Position numbers and translations under genes: made by a program
Source of the DNA: Epithemia pelagica
Lineage: Eukaryota > Bacillariophyta > Bacillariophyceae > Surirellales > Surirellaceae
Direction of reading: 5' to 3'
Assembly: GCA_946965045.2 (NCBI GenBank)
Contig: OX337234.1
Coordinates: forward strand, 3,596,001 to 3,660,000
Length of the DNA stretch: 64,000 nucleotides
In this document: in pieces, positions 53,195 to 62,651 of the stretch
How positions within the stretch are numbered: position 1 is the first letter of the stretch
How the letters are laid out: each line of letters begins with the position of its first letter
Notes under the pieces: model-generated
What the model was told of the DNA's origin: nothing
The model's input: the letters and a program-made list of their open reading frames with translations, nothing else
Databases searched by the model: none

Positions 53195-56100
53195 ATGGCT
53201 ACATCGACACGATCGAATACGAAAACTGCAACTGCAAGTGGAAGGAGCGGAAGCGGAAGCGGAAGCGGAAGTGGAAGTGGAGGCGGAAGCGGAAATGGGA
53301 ACCCCGGGGCCACGGGGAATGGGGGAGGAGATCGTACTTCACGCCATGGCGCAAGTATGGGAACGGGAGCGGGAGGGAGTGACCCGCCAGGAGGTGTACC
53401 TGGAACTACAGGAGGAACCGCAGCAGGGACAGCTGCAGGACCGGCCCCGGGAGTGGCGGCACCAGGTGGTGCGCCTGGGACTGGCGCAGGAAGCGCCGGA
53501 ACGGGAGGTGCCGGCGGTGGAGCCGGTGCAGGATGTGGTGCGCTGGGAGCGGGAGGAGGCGGACATGGTGGCGGTGCCGCAGGAGGCGGAGGCGGCGGCG
53601 GAGGTGCAGGAGGAGGTGCAGGAGGAGGTGCAGGCGGCGGCGCTGGAGGCGGAGGAGGAGGAGCAGGCGGTGGTGGCGCTGGAGGAGGAGGAGGAGATGG
53701 AATACCTCCAGGCGTTCCAGCACCACCACCACCCCTCTCTGCTGTGGGAATGGCACTTAGTGTATGTGGCGCGAATCCTTTCGAAATATACGCCCTAGAA
53801 CATACCGAACGCCTTAACACCCTAGAGTCATATGGAAGAATGACATCGGATGACGTGACCCAACTGGTGTCGAGGCTGGAAAAGCGCCCGTACCCGCACA
53901 ACGTGGCGATTCCTTCAAGCGTCGTAAAGAACATTCAAGGAATGTGCTTCTGGTCCGCCAGAGCGCGTCGTCAAGGCCGTCCGCTTAACTACGGAGACTT
54001 CACAACTGCTGTCCTAGCCGAATCCCTGGACGCGATGGAGATCCAGTCGGAGAAATCCTCTGCACCTGATATTAAGCCCTCTGCCCTCAAGGAAGAAGAC
54101 TGGGAGGATTGGAGTCAAGAGTTCCCAACCTACCTATCGCATATCTATGGAAAACAGAAGGCACCATTGGACTACGTGATTCGTCCCGATTTAGCGCCTA
54201 CCCATGTCTTTGCAAGCACTAGGGAACAAGAGCTCTATAGCTACCCTCTAGGTGGGCCGTACTTCAAAGAAGACAACAAGGAAGTGTTTCGCCTATTGAG
54301 TGACCTTGTCAAGGATCAACCTGCGACGTGGATTCAGCCTTTCCAGGCTTCACAAGATGGTCGACGCGCATGGATGGCATTGGTCGATCATTTCGATGGG
54401 GGGGGACAGAAGGAGCGTCGCATCTCCAAGGCTGAAGCTATTTTAGAAACGGTGGTCTATCAAAACGAACGTGTATTTAGCTTTGACTCGTACTCGGCAC
54501 AACTATTGCGTGCTTTTCGGACGTTGGATAGCACCCCAAATCGCCGGTCTACGGCGAACCAGGTCAAGATTCTCATCGACAATATGAAGGTGGCGACAGC
54601 AGAGTTCGCTGTGATTAAATCGTACGTTCGAAGCAACCACCGGACCGATCTTCAAGGGGCTATTGCGTATATCTCTCGAGAGATATCTGACATCTACCCG
54701 GATGTCGCTGTCGGGAACCGTCGCAACCAAGGACGTCACCGCTTTGTTTCGGAAGCCACATCAAGTAATCGGCCGCGCAATTTTACTGGCCTTGAGCAGA
54801 ACAATGGCGTTTACACCTTCTTTGGCGTGGACGTGACTGATGTCACCCGCCGATTCTCAAGCCAAGAAATGAACTTGTTAGGTCCCAGTGGCCAAGCTTA
54901 CATCCATCAGGAACGGGAACGTGTTCGAGCACAGGGCGGTCGTGGTGGCGGCCGTACTTTCGGTGGCCGGGGACGTGGTCGCGGTGGACGAGGACACGGT
55001 GGTGGACGACATGGTGGTGGAGGCCGTGGGGTCGCCGAAATTCAAATGGAGAACCAATCCGTCATCACGGATATCACCAACGAGGGGAATCGCACCACCA
55101 GCGGGGGCAATGGGGGAAGTGACGGCAATAGGGGAAGTGACGGCAATACTCAGGGAGAGCGCGGAAGCACCAATGGGAGAAGGTTCGGGAACGGGGCTTA
55201 TGGGGACGATTCGGGGAGTAGCCGCCATGGCATATCGGTAGTGAATTGTGGTCCGCAGAGACGGGTCGGGAAGGTGGAGAAAGGTTGGTTGTTGAAGCAA
55301 GGATCCGGGGGAGAGACTGGCAGAAACGAAATGGACACCATGGCAGATACGTGTTGCGCTGGACGCAACTGGACCTTGGTGGAGACAACTGGCATGGAAT
55401 GCACAGTGAATGATTTCGCTGGCAATCAAGTGGGGGCAACATCCGTCCCAGTCGCGACATGTGCAACGGTGGTGAGGGATCGGAAGTCTGGGATGGAAAT
55501 TGTGATTATTGGTCATCAGATGCTGTGGTTCGGTAACAGATTAGACAAATCCTTATTGAATCAAAATCAGGTGCGCCACGCGGGGCATGACGTCCGAGAT
55601 GACCCGACGCGGCAGGACAAGGAAGGGTTTGGGATATGGATTGATGGGTTCCACATTCCGTTTCAGCTACGCGGAACGACGGTGTATTTTGAGTCCCGGG
55701 CACCCAGTCCTCAAGACATCGAGAGTTTGCCGTCGGTCGTCCTTACTCGGCAGGAAAAATGGGATCCCCATACGGTAGACTTGTTGCAAAAAGGGGACAG
55801 TCCGTACCTCGAGACGCATGACATGGGCATGGCCGGGGTCGGAGCGATCTCGGCTGCTCTGGTACCTCAAAGAATCAACCGCGAGCTGGCCGCTCGTCCG
55901 CGTGTCAAGCAGGTGGAGAGCACGCGACATGGGGCAGTCACACCGGAATCACTCAGTCGCAAGTGGCGCATTGGACTCGATTCGGCTCGGGCTACCCTCC
56001 GAGTAACCACCCAACAGGGGATCCGGACGGCTATCTCGCCTATCACACGACGATACCGCGTGGATAACTTAGCCCTACATCGTAACAGATTGCAAACGCG

Positions 56101-59100
56101 TATCTATACGGACACTCTATTTTCGAAAACGACTTCGCTGTCAGGGAACAAGTGTGCCCAAGTCTTCACCGACGGGCAGTTCACCTCGGTTTATCCCATG
56201 GTCAGCAAGGCACATGTCGGGCAAGCGCTTGCAAGGTTCATTGATGAAGTCGGCATACCCGACAAGATGACGGCAGATATGGCCGGAGAGCAGGTTGGTG
56301 AATCCACCATGTTCCAGAAATTGGTCCGCATGCATCGTATTGACATGCACTGGACAGAGCGCAATACGGGGAAACAAAATCACCGTGCTGAACGCGAGAT
56401 CGGGTTGCTCAAACAGAGGTGGCACAGACGTGCCATGGATCTTCATGTCCCAAGAAGGCTTTGGGACTATGGTCTTGTTTACGAGGCCGGTGTACTCAGT
56501 CGAGTCGCCCGGGGACATGACGGCCGATCCGGCTTAGAACGACTCTCAGGAGATACACCGGACATCTCGGAGTGGATTGATTTTTCCTTCTATGACCTCG
56601 TGTGGTTTCACAACAATGCCAAAACAGATGCAGCGGACGATCTCGTGCAGCTGGGATACTGGTTAGGGATTGCGCATCGAATCGGGAGTGACCTTTGCTA
56701 CTGGATCTTGACAAAGGGGGGAAAGGTGATTGCTCGGACAACGGTGCAACATGTCACGGAAGAAGATATGGGAAAGCCAGACATTGCCGAAAGGGTCAAA
56801 CAATTCAAGTTGATTGTTGAGGAGAGGTTAGACGATCAGAATTTCACCAATGAAGAAGGAAATGGGCCGGGTTATCTCGAGGATGTAGAACCGGAAGAGG
56901 AAAGACGGGGACGTGTCGGGATCGTCCCAACGGACGACGAATATGGTGACATGATCGTCGAGGAGACAGATGAGGCCGATTTGCACGGGGAAGGATACGA
57001 CGAGTACATCGGAGCACAGATACAAGTCGAGATGGGAGGTGAGCAGATGTTTGGCACAGTGGAAAAACGGCAAAAAGGGTTAGATGGCAAGCCAGTAGGA
57101 AAGTTCAATCGAAACCCGAAATTCGACACAAGAACGTACCAGGTAAGCTTTCCTGGTGGCGTGATACAGGAATACACTGCCAACTTGGTGGCGGAAAATC
57201 TCTATTCACAGCTGGACACGGAGGGAAAGAGATACGTCGTTATACAGGAGATCGTCGGTCACAGGAAAAACGGGGACGCTGTGGCCATCGAGGACGGATA
57301 CCATGTGGGACAGAACGGGAATCGGCACCCGAAGAAAACGACGAAAGGATGGGAAATAGCTGTCGAATGTCGAGACGGGACGCAAATGTGGATACCTCTT
57401 AGGGACGCGAAAAATGGGTACGCAGTCGAGTTGGCAGAGTACGCGGTCGCACAAGGGCTAGTGGAAGAACCAGCATTCAAGTGGTGGGTGCCACAGACGC
57501 TAAACCATATGCGTCGGATGGTGAAGAAAGTGAAGAAGAAATATTGGAAGACCACGGAGAAATATGGGATAAAGCTACCCCATTCGGTTGAAGAGGCACT
57601 AAAGATTGATGAGGTAACTGGAACTACCTTCTGGAGGGATGCGATAGACAAGGAGCTCAGGGTAGTGAAGGTAGCATGGGAAGCGAGGGACGATCTGGAT
57701 CTAGAAGAGGTACGAGCAGGGCGGCAGCTCATCGGGTATACGGAAATTAAATGTCATATGGTTTTTGACATAAAAATGGATCTTACCAGGAAGGCACGGC
57801 TCGTGGCAGGGGGGCATATGACTGACGCGCCGTCAAGCCTGACCTACTCGAGCGTCGTCAGCCGAGACTCAATCAGGATTGCTTTTCTCATTGCCGCACT
57901 CAATGGGCTAAAGGTACTCGCGTGTGATATAGGTAATGCCTACTTGAATGCGCCATGTCGAGAGAAGATTTGGTTTCATGGGGGTCCGGAAGTGGGGAAC
58001 GAGTTTCAGGGAAAGGTCTGTGTCATGGTAAGGGCCCTATACGGGCTGAAATCCTCCGGTGCAAGTTGGCGGGCCACGCTCATGGTGACCCTTTATGATA
58101 TGGGTTTCATTGACACCCAAGCGGATCCATGTGTCCTACGGAGGAAGGCGAGGAGAAGCTCGGGAGAGGAATATTATGAGATCATATTAGTCTATGTGGA
58201 TGACATACTACTGGTAAGCGAAGATCCGCATCCGGTACTTGACGAGATTGATAAACATTACAAGATCAAAGCAGGGAGCGTGGGTGAGCCAACAGTGTAT
58301 CTCGGCGCTCAGATATATAAACACAACTTGCCAAGCGGGTCATGGGCATGGGGCATGTCCAGTGAAAAATATGTCGCCAACGCGATTCGAATCGTGGAAG
58401 ATCTTCTCAAGGAAGACGGGGACGGGAAACACCTTAAAACGACGGCCAAGGTACCGGTTGTCTCTTCTTACAAGCCGGAGTTGGACACAACCCCAGAACT
58501 CAACGCAGCATTAACGTCGCGGTATCAACAGTTGATTGGTGTGTTACGTTGGGCCGTGGAGATTGGGCGAGTGGACATCTACTTGGAAGTGTCCATTCTT
58601 TCACAATTCTTGGCAAACCCGAGGGTCGGTCACTTGGAGGCAGTCTATCACATATTTGCTTTCCTCAAGTCGCACTCGAAGCTGAAGCTGGTCTTTGATC
58701 CAAAGGACGTGGTGCTGGATGAGTCATGTTTTCCCCAAGTGCCAATTGACGATTGGAAAGAGTTTTACGGCGAAGTTGCCGAGGAGATTCCAAGTAAAAT
58801 GCCTCCACCATTGGGGCGTCCTGTCAGTATCACATGTTTCGTGGATGCTGACCATGCTGGAAACGTTGTCACTCGTCGATCTCACACCGGTATACTCATC
58901 TTTGTGCAAAATGCTCCCATCTTGTGGTACTCCAAGAGGCAAAATACCGTTGAAACTTCAAGTTTTGGCAGCGAATTTGTCGCGCTTCGTATCGCCAAGG
59001 AAATGATCGTCGCATTACGGTACAAACTTCGGATGTTTGGGGTTCCTTTGGTTGGTCCGGCGAGTGTTCTCTGTGACAACCGGGGTGTCGTGAAAAACAC

Positions 59101-59353
59101 GAGTCTCCCGTCTTCAGTCTTGAGCAAGAGGCACAATGCTATCAACTACCACTCGGTACGCGAGGCAGCAGCGGCATCTATTATCCGTGTGGGCAAGGAA
59201 GCTACTGAATCCAACATCGCTGATCTTTTCACCAAGATCTTACCACGGGAACGTCGGAATATTCTCATTTCGCAGTTTACGTATTCGGCCGCTTTCGGGG
59301 CAGGCGGTCCTCCGTCCTTATCTACCAATGGGACCAATCCCGCACACCTCTAA
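53195..59353 (+). CDS. Gag-Pol polyprotein of the copia element
   Basis: 2052 residues in one frame. Order: a Gly/Ser-rich low-complexity head (about 12-180); a capsid-like gag region (about 340-510); an RGG-type Gly/Arg box (about 582-612), with no CCHC zinc knuckle visible; a protease motif MADTCCAG near 718, with Cys where Asp-Thr/Ser-Gly is usual; an integrase lacking an obvious HHCC finger but with the DDE residues in QVFTDGQFT (989), TADMAGEQ (1026) and NHRAERE (about 1063); a reverse transcriptase with CDIGNAYLNA (1576) and YVDD (1667); and RNase H starting FVDADHAGN (about 1880), ending LADLFTKILPRE-like text. The order protease-integrase-reverse transcriptase-RNase H defines Ty1/copia. 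Gag and pol are in one frame with no shift, so the gag:pol ratio must be set another way, for example by splicing or processing. Confidence 0.95.
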   Translation: MATSTRSNTKTATASGRSGSGSGSGSGSGGGSGNGNPGATGNGGGDRTSRHGASMGTGAGGSDPPGGVPGTTGGTAAGTAAGPAPGVAAPGGAPGTGAGSAGTGGAGGGAGAGCGALGAGGGGHGGGAAGGGGGGGGAGGGAGGGAGGGAGGGGGGAGGGGAGGGGGDGIPPGVPAPPPPLSAVGMALSVCGANPFEIYALEHTERLNTLESYGRMTSDDVTQLVSRLEKRPYPHNVAIPSSVVKNIQGMCFWSARARRQGRPLNYGDFTTAVLAESLDAMEIQSEKSSAPDIKPSALKEEDWEDWSQEFPTYLSHIYGKQKAPLDYVIRPDLAPTHVFASTREQELYSYPLGGPYFKEDNKEVFRLLSDLVKDQPATWIQPFQASQDGRRAWMALVDHFDGGGQKERRISKAEAILETVVYQNERVFSFDSYSAQLLRAFRTLDSTPNRRSTANQVKILIDNMKVATAEFAVIKSYVRSNHRTDLQGAIAYISREISDIYPDVAVGNRRNQGRHRFVSEATSSNRPRNFTGLEQNNGVYTFFGVDVTDVTRRFSSQEMNLLGPSGQAYIHQERERVRAQGGRGGGRTFGGRGRGRGGRGHGGGRHGGGGRGVAEIQMENQSVITDITNEGNRTTSGGNGGSDGNRGSDGNTQGERGSTNGRRFGNGAYGDDSGSSRHGISVVNCGPQRRVGKVEKGWLLKQGSGGETGRNEMDTMADTCCAGRNWTLVETTGMECTVNDFAGNQVGATSVPVATCATVVRDRKSGMEIVIIGHQMLWFGNRLDKSLLNQNQVRHAGHDVRDDPTRQDKEGFGIWIDGFHIPFQLRGTTVYFESRAPSPQDIESLPSVVLTRQEKWDPHTVDLLQKGDSPYLETHDMGMAGVGAISAALVPQRINRELAARPRVKQVESTRHGAVTPESLSRKWRIGLDSARATLRVTTQQGIRTAISPITRRYRVDNLALHRNRLQTRIYTDTLFSKTTSLSGNKCAQVFTDGQFTSVYPMVSKAHVGQALARFIDEVGIPDKMTADMAGEQVGESTMFQKLVRMHRIDMHWTERNTGKQNHRAEREIGLLKQRWHRRAMDLHVPRRLWDYGLVYEAGVLSRVARGHDGRSGLERLSGDTPDISEWIDFSFYDLVWFHNNAKTDAADDLVQLGYWLGIAHRIGSDLCYWILTKGGKVIARTTVQHVTEEDMGKPDIAERVKQFKLIVEERLDDQNFTNEEGNGPGYLEDVEPEEERRGRVGIVPTDDEYGDMIVEETDEADLHGEGYDEYIGAQIQVEMGGEQMFGTVEKRQKGLDGKPVGKFNRNPKFDTRTYQVSFPGGVIQEYTANLVAENLYSQLDTEGKRYVVIQEIVGHRKNGDAVAIEDGYHVGQNGNRHPKKTTKGWEIAVECRDGTQMWIPLRDAKNGYAVELAEYAVAQGLVEEPAFKWWVPQTLNHMRRMVKKVKKKYWKTTEKYGIKLPHSVEEALKIDEVTGTTFWRDAIDKELRVVKVAWEARDDLDLEEVRAGRQLIGYTEIKCHMVFDIKMDLTRKARLVAGGHMTDAPSSLTYSSVVSRDSIRIAFLIAALNGLKVLACDIGNAYLNAPCREKIWFHGGPEVGNEFQGKVCVMVRALYGLKSSGASWRATLMVTLYDMGFIDTQADPCVLRRKARRSSGEEYYEIILVYVDDILLVSEDPHPVLDEIDKHYKIKAGSVGEPTVYLGAQIYKHNLPSGSWAWGMSSEKYVANAIRIVEDLLKEDGDGKHLKTTAKVPVVSSYKPELDTTPELNAALTSRYQQLIGVLRWAVEIGRVDIYLEVSILSQFLANPRVGHLEAVYHIFAFLKSHSKLKLVFDPKDVVLDESCFPQVPIDDWKEFYGEVAEEIPSKMPPPLGRPVSITCFVDADHAGNVVTRRSHTGILIFVQNAPILWYSKRQNTVETSSFGSEFVALRIAKEMIVALRYKLRMFGVPLVGPASVLCDNRGVVKNTSLPSSVLSKRHNAINYHSVREAAAASIIRVGKEATESNIADLFTKILPRERRNILISQFTYSAAFGAGGPPSLSTNGTNPAHL

Positions 59354-59399
59354 TGGGGCCAGTAACTCAACTCTCATTGGTTGATCCACTGGCGGGGAC

Positions 59400-59577
59400 T
59401 GTCTCATTCTGGTCGATACGGGATTGATACGTCAGCATGACGTAGATTGGGCCTTATGGCGACGTAGATTGGGCCTTATGGCCGGGGGGCCACTTTACTG
59501 GTTTTATGCGATGGATGTAGTTGTAACGCTTATCTTAGTCTTTCTTTGGAACGGATTCTATCAAGTAGAATAAGACA
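59400..59577 (+). repeat. Right LTR, 178 bp
   Basis: Identical to the left LTR at 52979-53156. Confidence 0.95.
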
Positions 59578-59779
59578 GCTTGCGTGCCAGACGGGACTGC
59601 TGACACGCGCATGCCGACATGACCAAAGAACTCCCATTTCGCGCATAACGTTGACTTTCGCTATCCTTACGTAGTTTATGTCTACACCTGGTAGTGCAGT
59701 TCGAACGGAGTGTCTCGCATGTCACTCCGTCTAGCTAGCTAGCTCCAGAGTCGTAGGCTCTGCAATTCTCTACTAGGAG

Positions 59780-60027
59780 TAGTGTCTAGTCTACCATTGT
59801 CCTCATATGAGGACATATCCTCATATGAGGACACATTTGGCACATCTCAGTTCATGGTATTCTTTGCAGCATAGAGAAAAATGGATGGCACCATCGTTTC
59901 ACTCAGTTTTAGTTTGGTCGTAGTACCAGTTGTCAGGCTTTAATATCTTGGTACCGGTTGCCAGGCTTTAATATCTTGGACATGATGTCCTCATATGAGG
60001 ACAGAGACCGGTAGACTAGACACTAGG
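59780..60027. mobile_element. 0.25-kb foldback element with repeated 18-bp palindrome
   Basis: Starts AGTGTCTAGTCTACC and ends with the inverse GGTAGACTAGACACT. Next to each end lies the palindrome TGTCCTCATATGAGGACA (59798-59815 and 59986-60003), and a third, one-base-different copy follows the first. The interior contains a direct repeat of about 30 bp (GGTACC.GTTG.CAGGCTTTA) at 59919 and 59950. No coding capacity. Confidence 0.8.
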
Positions 60028-60124
60028 GTGGTGGACAAGCCATTGGGTCTCGGATCGTGTGTGGTTCCTCTTCCTCTTTCGGTCGCCGATCGATGGATCG
60101 ATCGATCGTCGTCCGGAGGAGTCG

Positions 60125-62303
60125 TCAGTTCCCATTCCTCGTGGTCGTTGTGGTTGTCGTCATCGGTTCAGTCGTCGTTGGGGCAGTATTCGTTGTCGTG
60201 ATTGGAATGGGACACGGTCCAATTTCGGTCACCCCATGGAGGAACAAGACTTGACGGGCTTGATTCCACCACGTTTGCAATTCGCCGTGTCGTTGCTGCA
60301 ACTGGACTTGTTCGTGTTGCAGATTGGTACATTCCTGTTGCAAGGCTTGCACATATTGTCGTTTGCGTTCGCGTTTGCGACGCGAATGAAACAAATCGGC
60401 CAAGCGACGTTTGGCCAACCGATCGTCTTGACACAACGAATTCCGAATACTCGCCTCGACCATAGTGGTGGTCGTTTTTATCGTCGTCGTGCTGCCGGGA
60501 GGTTCCTTGCGTTTGGGCGTGGGTTTTTGTCGTTTCTGTTTGGTGGTCGTCCTTTGTGGTTGTTTTTGGTTGGTCGTGCTAGTCGGTTTCCAGGATGCTC
60601 CCCCCTTGTTGGTCCCTAGTAGGACCTTGTTCTGTGGATCCATGTCGTTCCAGGCCATTTGTAAATCGGGCGTCGTTCGTTGTGGTGCTTGTGCTTGTTG
60701 TTGATGTTGTGGTGGATTGGTGGTCCTTGTTGTGGTGGCCGCCGCCGCCAAGTCGTTCCCACCAAAGGCGGCAATGGCCGTGGCTGGAAACGCGGCCCTG
60801 GAATCATGGACTGAAAGGGCATCTCGGGCAGTGGTGGCGACTGGACGTTTGCGTTTTCGGGTCTCAGTTTTAGCAATAGCAGTAGTCGTTGTAGCAGTAG
60901 CAGTGGTAGCAAGAAACGGTGACTGGAACCCAGGTTCGGCATTCACCAACGGCCTCGTCGTCGTCGTCGTCGTCGTAGCAACAGTCGGCTGCTGCTGCTC
61001 CGCCGATTCCTCCTTGTCGTCCAACAAACGGGCGGCAAACTGGTGGTGTTCCCAGTGCATGCGGTCTTGACACCAGGCATAAAATTGGGAATATTCCCAT
61101 TGACCGCCCAAAAAGCGGGGAATACTCGACAGGGTCATGCCCAAATCCTCGACCAAGTGTCGAAAAATGCGATGGGGATCCGTTTGCATATACACTTGAA
61201 TATTCAGGGAAGACGACGAGGACGACGCTGTTGTGGTGGTGGTATTGGAAGGAGCTCCCGAATGTTGTTGTTGTTGTTGTTGTTGTTGTGATGATGGTGC
61301 TGCGGTTGTATTCGTTGTCGGCGTGAGTTGTGCTGGTTGGTTGTCTGTTGTCGTGTTATTGTCATTGTCGGTTCCAAAAAATTGTTGCAACAATTGGACG
61401 GCGCCTTGCAACAAGTACGAGGCCAAGGGCAATTTATTTTTATGAGGAATACAGAGCAATCGAAAGTGGAGGGGCACAAAAAAGGCATGACGGGTCAAAC
61501 TACAGGCTTGATGCATGAAATTCCAATCAATATTGTGATCGCGCGGTGTCACCATGAGAAGCATGAGCCAGACCGGACGAATCACGGCGGGAGCGGGTGC
61601 ATCCATGGTGGTGGAGAAATCCAGTGGTGCAGCTCCACTTGGTGGTTTCTGGTTGTGGTTGGCAGTCCTAGTAGTAGCAGTAGTCGGGTCTCGACTGTCC
61701 TCTTGTTCCTCCACCTCTTCATCGTCGTCCTCCTTTGTGCCGTGTTGTTGCAAGTGGGGATGGGCGAGGATATGAAAAATATAAAAAAAAGCTGCGCAAC
61801 CGACTGGTCGGTGGCGAATCCTTTAGTACTTTGCGTCGATCCGTCAAGCAACAGGCATGTCCGGACCGGGTCGTGGGCAAAATGGTCAAGGCCCTGGACA
61901 AGACATTCCAGACATCTTGTTGGGTCAAGGCACCCGTGCCGGTGAGTGTGAGGGGCAAGTAGGCGCGGTCGGCGCCAAAGAGTTTGCGAGGTTCCGTCCA
62001 ATAGCGACAGAGTCGTTGGGCGGCGGCCCACAAATCGTACTGACAATACCGGACAAAATGGACTGGATCCGATTCGAGGAGAATCAACCATGGCGCTTGC
62101 CGATGGACCGTCCGATAGGCCAAGGAGGTGTCGGCATCCAAGGACGATTGAATGACATGATGGACATAACTGCGAATTACCTCGGGCAATTCGGAACAAA
62201 CATCGCGTTGTGGGAGTTGTGTCGACGTCGTCGCCGACGTCTTGGGGTGTTGTTCGTTTGGATCTTCTTGATTGTTGATGGTTTTGTCTCCGCCGTCCAA
62301 CAT
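60125..62303 (-). CDS. CRAL-TRIO/bZIP fusion protein, copy C, with one frameshift
   Basis: Starts at ATG 62303 (MLDGGDKTI). The first frame codes DPVHFVRYCQYDLWAAAQRL, then LFGADRAYLPLTLTGTGAL and LTDRRKV, all matching copies A and B, up to RLRSFF at a run of eight T (minus strand, about 61783-61790). The match continues in the next frame (FFYIFHILA, as in FFYCYHVLA of copy A), so one T is extra or the site is bypassed. The second frame ends the CRAL-TRIO part with SSIPRFLGGQWEYSQFYAWC, then a Thr/Gln-rich linker and the zipper: LADLFHSRRKRER gives Asp-x7-Arg-x9-Leu and three more heptad leucines. It stops at 60125. It could be a recent pseudogene, a sequencing error in a homopolymer, or a real frameshift. 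It is the only member on the minus strand. Confidence 0.75.
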
Positions 62304-62651
62304 TCTATGTATCTTTTATCTTTTCGTCGTTCGCGTGGGAACTCTTAGCTAAACTGCCAAACGCGAGCTATCCTCTATGCCACACTTCCAAACCCCATAC
62401 ACCTTCGACTACCTAGCTCCTCCCTCCTCTAGCAATCAATAGATTTGTCGTGACCATTTCCAGTCTCTCCATAAGTGTATGAATCCTTTCAGAGATGACA
62501 AAGTGCTGGTGCTAGAATCCAATGGGCGCCTCTGTGAGCGTGGCGATGAACCCATCCAAGACAAGCGATCGCAAGAGTCACAATGTTCCAGAATATGTCC
62601 TGAGAAGACACCCATCCTCGACGGCACTCTAGGATTACACTCTCTCTACTA
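62304..62651. other. Between copy C and HVA22-like gene
   Basis: About 350 bp; the copy C promoter and the 3' region of the gene at 62652. Nothing else recognised. Confidence 0.4.

Larger units (their letters stand above)
52979..59577 (+). mobile_element. Complete CoDi-like Ty1/copia LTR retrotransposon
   Basis: 6.6 kb between two identical 178-bp LTRs that begin TG and end CA. The flanks share GCTT immediately outside both ends (four of the usual five bases). A sequence like the initiator-tRNA primer site (TTTATCAGACCC) follows the left LTR, and a purine-rich GGCGGGGAC precedes the right one. One uninterrupted gag-pol frame fills the interior. All of this points to a very recent insertion. 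Confidence 0.95.

Noticed and set aside
53140-53934. Pro-rich 264-codon frame opposite the retrotransposon
   Set aside because: It is the complement of the Gly-rich head of gag-pol, and mirrors that composition only.
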